Below, piece by piece: positions 6,189 through 9,728 of a stretch of DNA of 9,728 bases. Made by a program: the position numbers and the translations under genes. The DNA is from Leucobacter sp. (GTDB taxonomy: Bacteria; Actinomycetota; Actinomycetes; Actinomycetales; Microbacteriaceae). The stretch spans positions 1-9,728 of the forward strand of contig JAPSIU010000085.1 in assembly GCA_031178565.1 (NCBI GenBank). The letters run 5' to 3'. The notes beneath the pieces were generated by a model. The model saw nothing but the letters and a program-made list of their open reading frames with translations, ran no database searches and was not told the DNA's origin. Within the stretch, counting starts at the first letter, position 1; the number at the start of each line of letters is the position of its first letter.

Positions 6189-6932
6189 TCAGACAGCGGT
6201 GACGAGGTACCCGCCGTCGACCGGAAGCACTGCGCCGTTGACGAACGACGCCGCATCGGAGGCGAGGAACGCGATCACCGAAGCGACCTCGGACGCCGCC
6301 CCGAACCGGGCGAGCGGGGTGCGCGAGAGGATCCGCGCCTTCGCCTCCCGATCCAGTCCGTCCGCGAGCGGCGTCTCGATCCACCCCGGCGCCACGCAGT
6401 TCGCCCTGATGCCGTCGCCCGCCCAGGCCTCCGCGAGCGATTTCGTGAGCTGCACCACGCCGCCCTTCGCCGCCGAGTAGGCGACGCGCGATCCGCCGCC
6501 GAAGTAGGCGAACATCGAGGCGATCGTGACGAGGGATCCGCCCGATGCCGCGAGCAGCGGGCGAGAGAGCTCGGCGATGCGGTACACGGCGGCGAGCTGG
6601 ATCGAGACCACCGTGTTGAACGCCTCCCACTCGAGCTCGCGCTCCCCGAGGCTGATGCCCGCGGCGGGAACGAGCACGTCGAGCCGGTCGAGGCCGGCGA
6701 CCACGGCGCGCAACCCATCGTCATCGGTGACGTCGACCTCCATCAGTTGGATGTCGAGGCCCTCCGAGACCTCGGCGCGCTCGGCGCCGAGGCCGATCGC
6801 GACCACCCGGGCGCCGAGCCCGGCGAACGCCTCCGCGGCCGCGAGGCCGATGCCGGAGGTTCCGCCGGTGACCAGCACGGTCTTGCCCGAGAACGATCCC
6901 GGCGCCAGAGCGGGAACCGCGTGGGAGATCAT
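6189..6932 (-). CDS. Short-chain dehydrogenase/reductase (SDR) family oxidoreductase
   Basis: NAD(P)-dependent oxidoreductase of 247 residues, normal for classical SDRs. The nucleotide-binding TGGTSGIG is at 22-29, the acid residue of the DVTD element near 67-70, the catalytic Ser139 in TIASM, and Tyr152/Lys156 in YSAAK, followed by the typical PGWIETPL (182-189) and the C-terminal NGAVLPVDGGY. Two usual features are altered. The NNAG motif reads PAAG (89-92), and the helix-4 Asn position appears to be Gln112 (SIQLAAVY). No clear Asp or Arg after beta-strand 2 settles NAD or NADP. The ATG at 6932 lies 9 bases after the GMC stop, with GAGGG 5 bases upstream, so the two form an operon and probably act on linked steps of an alcohol or carbonyl conversion. 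The substrate cannot be told. Confidence 0.93.
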   Translation of the reverse strand: MISHAVPALAPGSFSGKTVLVTGGTSGIGLAAAEAFAGLGARVVAIGLGAERAEVSEGLDIQLMEVDVTDDDGLRAVVAGLDRLDVLVPAAGISLGERELEWEAFNTVVSIQLAAVYRIAELSRPLLAASGGSLVTIASMFAYFGGGSRVAYSAAKGGVVQLTKSLAEAWAGDGIRANCVAPGWIETPLADGLDREAKARILSRTPLARFGAASEVASVIAFLASDAASFVNGAVLPVDGGYLVTAV

Positions 6933-6941
6933 CCCGGCCCT

Positions 6942-8537
6942 CTAGCGCTCGCCCGCCAGGACGAATTTCGCGCCCTGCTCGCCGATCAGCACGGACGGCG
7001 CGTTGGTGTTGCCCGTCGTGATGCGCGGCATGACCGACGCGTCGACCACCCGCAGGCCGTCGACCCCGTGCACCGCGAGCCTGGGCGACACCACGGCGAG
7101 TTCGTCGACGCCCATCTTGCAGGTGCCGACCTGGTGGTGGTACGTCGCGAGGGTGCCCCGCACGTAATCGACCAGATCCTCGCCGTCGCCCACCTCCGGA
7201 CCGGGGTACACCTCGGTCGCACCCCAGCCGCCGTCCTCGGGCGCCGCGGCGAGCGCGGCCTGGCTGCCGATGCGCCGGCACTGCCGCACGGAGGCGACGA
7301 GCGATTCGACGTCGTGCTCGGCGGTGAGCGCCTGCGGGTCGATCACGAGCGGATCCTCCGGATTCGGCCCGGACAGCGTGATCGAGCCCCGCGACTCAGG
7401 CGTCACGAGGCCGCCCATGAGCGAGAATCCGTTCGCGCCCTTCGGCTCCAGGAAATCGCCGTACATCGGCACCGAGAAGTGGATGGGCTGGGTATCGGGG
7501 CGATCCAGCTCCTCACGGCTCTTCCAGAACAGGTGCGACTGCGTCACCGACACCCCTTCGCGGGGCGGATCGATCGGCTTCTCCGTGTCGAAGATGACCG
7601 GGGCCAGGTAGTGATCGTGCAGGTTCTCGCCGACGCCCGGCAGATCGACGCGCGGTTCGATCCCGAGCTCCCGCAGTTCCTCCGCCGGCCCGATCCCGCT
7701 GCGCAGCAGCACCCGCGGCGAGTCGATCGCACCCGCGGCCAGGATCACCTCGTCGGCGCGCAGCTCGCGCACCTCCTCGCCCTGCGCGAAGCGCACGCCC
7801 ACGACGCGGGGGCGCCCGCCCGCCGCCCCGGCATCCGCGGCGGCGTCGTCGGCGAAGATCAGCTCGTGCACGTGGCACCCGACCTCGACCCTGATCCGAT
7901 CCCGGGCCGGCTTCACGTACGCCATGTAGGTGTTGAACCGCTTGCCGTCCCGCACGGTGATCTGCTGCTGGGACACGCCCTCGATCGAGGCGCCGTTGTA
8001 GTCGGGGTTGTGAGCGAGCCCCTCCTCGACCGCGGCGTCGATGATGGACTGCTGGATCGGCGACAGCTCGTAGTCGTCCGTGACGTCGAGCAGGCCCTCG
8101 GCGCCGTGCAGTGCGGGCTCCCCGCCGCCGCGGTAGTTCTCGATCGCGCGGTAGACAGGCAGCACGTCGTCCCAGCTCCAGCCGTCGTTGCCGAGCGAAG
8201 CCCAGTGGTCGAAGTCCTGCGGCACGCAGCGCACCCAGATCATCGCGTTGAGCGAGTGGGATCCGCCGAGCACCTTGCCGCGCGGCCAGTGCAGCCGGTG
8301 CCCGTTCGCACCCGGCTGCGGAACCGTGTAGTAGTCCCAGTCGTCCGGCGAGTGCCAGAGTTCGCCCATGCGGCTGAGGTCGTGGATCGCGGGGTTCGTG
8401 TCCTCGCCGCCCGCCTCGAGCAGGGTCACCTCGACCCCGGCGTCGGCGAGGCGGCGCGATACGACCGAACCCGCGGACCCCGCGCCGACCACGATCACAC
8501 TCTTCGGCGCACGCGCCGACCCCGAATGCTCCGACAT
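6942..8537 (-). CDS. GMC-family FAD-dependent alcohol (choline dehydrogenase-like) oxidoreductase
   Basis: Flavoprotein of 531 residues that oxidises an alcohol to an aldehyde or ketone. The FAD-binding VVGAGSAG is at 16-23 with the ribose-binding Glu41. The two GMC signatures are RGKVLGGSHSLNAMIWVR (86-103) and LAAGAIDSPRVLLRSG (266-281). The C-terminal catalytic pair is His468 in HHQVGTCKMG and Asn512 in TGNTNAPS, the His-Asn arrangement of choline and alkanol dehydrogenases. The ATG at 8537 is preferred over an in-frame GTG at 8552, because AGAGGAG (8549-8543) lies 5 bases before the ATG and would be inside the coding part otherwise. No signal peptide is seen, so it is probably cytoplasmic. 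It is first in a two-gene operon with the SDR. It resembles BetA and AlkJ in general layout; the exact substrate is unknown. Confidence 0.95.
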   Translation of the reverse strand: MSEHSGSARAPKSVIVVGAGSAGSVVSRRLADAGVEVTLLEAGGEDTNPAIHDLSRMGELWHSPDDWDYYTVPQPGANGHRLHWPRGKVLGGSHSLNAMIWVRCVPQDFDHWASLGNDGWSWDDVLPVYRAIENYRGGGEPALHGAEGLLDVTDDYELSPIQQSIIDAAVEEGLAHNPDYNGASIEGVSQQQITVRDGKRFNTYMAYVKPARDRIRVEVGCHVHELIFADDAAADAGAAGGRPRVVGVRFAQGEEVRELRADEVILAAGAIDSPRVLLRSGIGPAEELRELGIEPRVDLPGVGENLHDHYLAPVIFDTEKPIDPPREGVSVTQSHLFWKSREELDRPDTQPIHFSVPMYGDFLEPKGANGFSLMGGLVTPESRGSITLSGPNPEDPLVIDPQALTAEHDVESLVASVRQCRRIGSQAALAAAPEDGGWGATEVYPGPEVGDGEDLVDYVRGTLATYHHQVGTCKMGVDELAVVSPRLAVHGVDGLRVVDASVMPRITTGNTNAPSVLIGEQGAKFVLAGER

Positions 8538-8542
8538 CAGAA

Positions 8543-8549
8543 CTCCTCT
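8543..8549 (-). promoter_or_regulatory. Ribosome binding site fixing the GMC start
   Basis: AGAGGAG on the minus strand, 5 bases before the ATG at 8537. In the rest of the gap to 8672, two TTGAC-like hexamers occur on the minus strand (8644-8639 TTGACT and 8665-8660 TTGACC), but neither has a recognisable -10 at proper spacing. I see no convincing terminator for the nucleotidase gene in this gap. Confidence 0.6.
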
Positions 8550-8672
8550 CACGTGCGGCTCCGTCGCCGCATCTTCCGCTTCAAGAATCGCAGCTGCCGT
8601 CCCGAAGGTCGACAGCGGACGCGAGGTCCTTCCTCCTCAGTCAAGCCGGCTGCGGAGGGGGTCAAATCGGAG

Positions 8673-9602
8673 TCATCGGTGCGACGCCCTCGCACGGACG
8701 CCGAGCAGCAGACCTCCGGTGATCAGCGCGAGGAGGGCGGCCGCGATCGGAAGGACGCCTCCCGCCCCACCGGTGCTCGCGAGCCCGGACTCGGCCCCGG
8801 CGGCCGAGGCGCCGGAGTCCTGCCCGCCGGAGTCCGCCTCGCCGGGGATCGCACCGTCGCCGGAGCCCGCTCCGGCGCCTCCGTCAGCGCTCCCGTCATC
8901 CTCCCCCTCGGCTCCACCATCGGCTCCGCCGTCGCCTCCGCCCTCGCCCGGGTCGGGCGTCGGCGCGAACGCGATTCGTCCCTCGAGCTGCGGAGAGACC
9001 GGGCTGTGCGTCGCGAGGTAGTCCGCGAGCATCGGGGTAGCCGAGCCGTGATCCCCCGCGGTCTCGGCGTCGACCGCGCCGGGGAACTCTCCGCCGCCCT
9101 TGGGCAGGGCGACCAGATACGTCGCATCGAGTTCGATCGGGGATCCGGCGACCGTCGCGCTGTGCACACGAGGCGTCGCCTCGGCGTCGATGCTGTAGCT
9201 CCCGCCGCCCACGTGGATGAACTCGCCCGATTCCTTCGGATAGTCCCGCACGCAGCGCTCGATGTAGTCGAGCACCTGCTGCCCCGTCATGCGCTTGGTG
9301 ATGATGCCGGTATCGACGCGTGCGATCTCGAACAGCTGACGCCGGGTGATATCCCCCGGATCGATCCAGCCTCCCACGTATCCGGCGGAGAGGAAGGCCA
9401 GGTCGGCGCCGGTCGACTCGCGGATCGCGTCGACGAACATGTTGGCGACGGCGGCCTCGCCGGTGCGGACGAGCGAGCGGGAGCCGTCGAGCGGGACGAG
9501 CGTCGAACCGACCACTTCGGCGAACTGCGCGTCGGCGTTCTCGCGCATCCGATCCAGCGCCTGCTGCGTCTCCGGCTTCGGCGCGAGCCCCGCGAGGTCG
9601 AC
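8673..9602 (-). CDS. Cell-wall-anchored 5'-nucleotidase, C-terminal part (5' end missing)
   Basis: C-terminal substrate-binding domain of the UshA/5'-nucleotidase family, which removes phosphate from extracellular nucleotides. Readable as about 309 residues: a linker (DLAGLAPKPETQQALDRM), then VVGSTLVPLDG, RTGEAAVANMFVDAIRE, ADLAFLSAGYVGG, ITRRQLFEIARVDTGI and YLVALPKGGGEFPG, all typical of this domain. A Gly/Asp/Ala/Glu-rich wall-spanning linker of about 60 residues follows. LASTG (8783-8769), a hydrophobic segment and a basic tail (RARASHR) form an LAxTG sortase signal. The N-terminal metallophosphatase domain and signal peptide are absent. The frame is open to a TGA at 9644-9642, but similarity to the family fades near 9600, where another sequence begins. 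An ATG at 9548 is possible but would sit inside the linker. The gene is broken or cut by a junction, not an intact short gene. Confidence 0.8.
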   Translation of the reverse strand, partial: VDLAGLAPKPETQQALDRMRENADAQFAEVVGSTLVPLDGSRSLVRTGEAAVANMFVDAIRESTGADLAFLSAGYVGGWIDPGDITRRQLFEIARVDTGIITKRMTGQQVLDYIERCVRDYPKESGEFIHVGGGSYSIDAEATPRVHSATVAGSPIELDATYLVALPKGGGEFPGAVDAETAGDHGSATPMLADYLATHSPVSPQLEGRIAFAPTPDPGEGGGDGGADGGAEGEDDGSADGGAGAGSGDGAIPGEADSGGQDSGASAAGAESGLASTGGAGGVLPIAAALLALITGGLLLGVRARASHR

Positions 9603-9728
9603 ACCGGCCGCTGGGTCCGGGACCGGGCCTACTACAAGCGGTCAGGCTGGGCCGGTAAACGCACCATCGACGGCGTGGACGTGGTGGACGGCGTGGCCAC
9701 CAACCCCCTTGCGCATGCGGTGGCCACA
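9603..9728 (+). CDS. Unidentified open fragment beyond the nucleotidase junction
   Basis: The last 126 bases read as 42 uninterrupted plus-strand codons, mostly ending in G or C, giving TGRWVRDRAYYKRSGW, then AGKRTIDGVDVVDGVATN and PLAHAVAT. The composition (Trp, Tyr and a regular mix) looks like real protein, while both other plus frames and the minus frames look poor or contain stops. I do not recognise the protein. No start codon, ribosome site or inverted repeat marks its beginning, so the reading is a fragment of a gene continuing to the right or joined here by rearrangement or assembly. Confidence 0.35.

Noticed and set aside
4494..8537. Choline-O-sulfate / glycine betaine (BetI-BetA-BetC) locus
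   Set aside because: A BetI-like regulator, FGE and a choline dehydrogenase-like GMC enzyme are suggestive, but there is no betaine aldehyde dehydrogenase and no choline-sulfatase. The transporter is of the sulfonate/NMT1 class rather than a choline/betaine class.
8538..8552. GTG start for the GMC gene at 8552
   Set aside because: The ribosome binding site AGAGGAG would lie inside the coding part; it is properly spaced only for the ATG at 8537.
8570..8672. Terminator or strong promoter in the gap between the nucleotidase and GMC genes
   Set aside because: The only inverted repeats are about 5 bp with long loops, and the TTGAC-like boxes have no partner -10.
8790..8960. Repeat-rich tract in the nucleotidase gene as a possible minisatellite
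   Set aside because: It encodes a Gly/Asp/Ser/Ala wall-spanning linker of irregular units; I see no fixed repeat period.

Overview
The window is dense, very GC-rich DNA whose codons mostly end in G or C, with short gaps between genes, two lipoproteins with LxAC-type lipoboxes and a wall protein ending in an LAxTG sorting signal. Together these point to a high-GC Gram-positive actinobacterium. A Microbacteriaceae-like relative is my guess from style only.

Left block (1-4293, minus strand): an ABC importer operon of the SsuABC/TauABC (sulfonate, taurine, nitrate) class, read right to left: lipoprotein binding protein A, lipoprotein binding protein B, permease 1, permease 2, then an ATPase cut by the left edge. 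The three downstream genes are joined by a 9-bp gap and then 1-bp and 4-bp overlaps. Both the binding protein and the permease are present twice.

Control region (4294-4493): a divergent regulatory gap of 200 bp. It holds a perfect TTGACA -35 box facing the transporter operon and at least two related 24-bp imperfect palindromes with half-site TTTAATCACCA, plus further half-site copies. These are probably operators for the TetR-family regulator encoded just to the right.

Centre (4494-6127, plus strand): the TetR/BetI-like regulator and, overlapping it by ATGA, a full-length formylglycine-generating enzyme (FGE) with both active-site cysteines. FGE matures type I sulfatases. A shared control region linking an SsuABC-like importer to FGE suggests a regulated organosulfate or sulfate-ester uptake and hydrolysis system. 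No sulfatase lies inside the window.

Right block (6189-8537, minus strand, convergent with FGE across a hairpin): a two-gene operon of a GMC-family FAD alcohol dehydrogenase and an SDR oxidoreductase. These could oxidise an alcohol, perhaps one released by a sulfatase, but that link is inference.

Right end (8673-9728): the C-terminal domain of a cell-wall-anchored 5'-nucleotidase. Its upstream part is missing, because around base 9600 the sequence changes to an unrelated stretch open on the plus strand. This is either a real insertion or rearrangement, or an assembly junction at a repeat. I saw no tRNA, rRNA, CRISPR array or complete insertion sequence. Apart from the 200-bp control region, no gene-free stretch exceeds about 140 bp.
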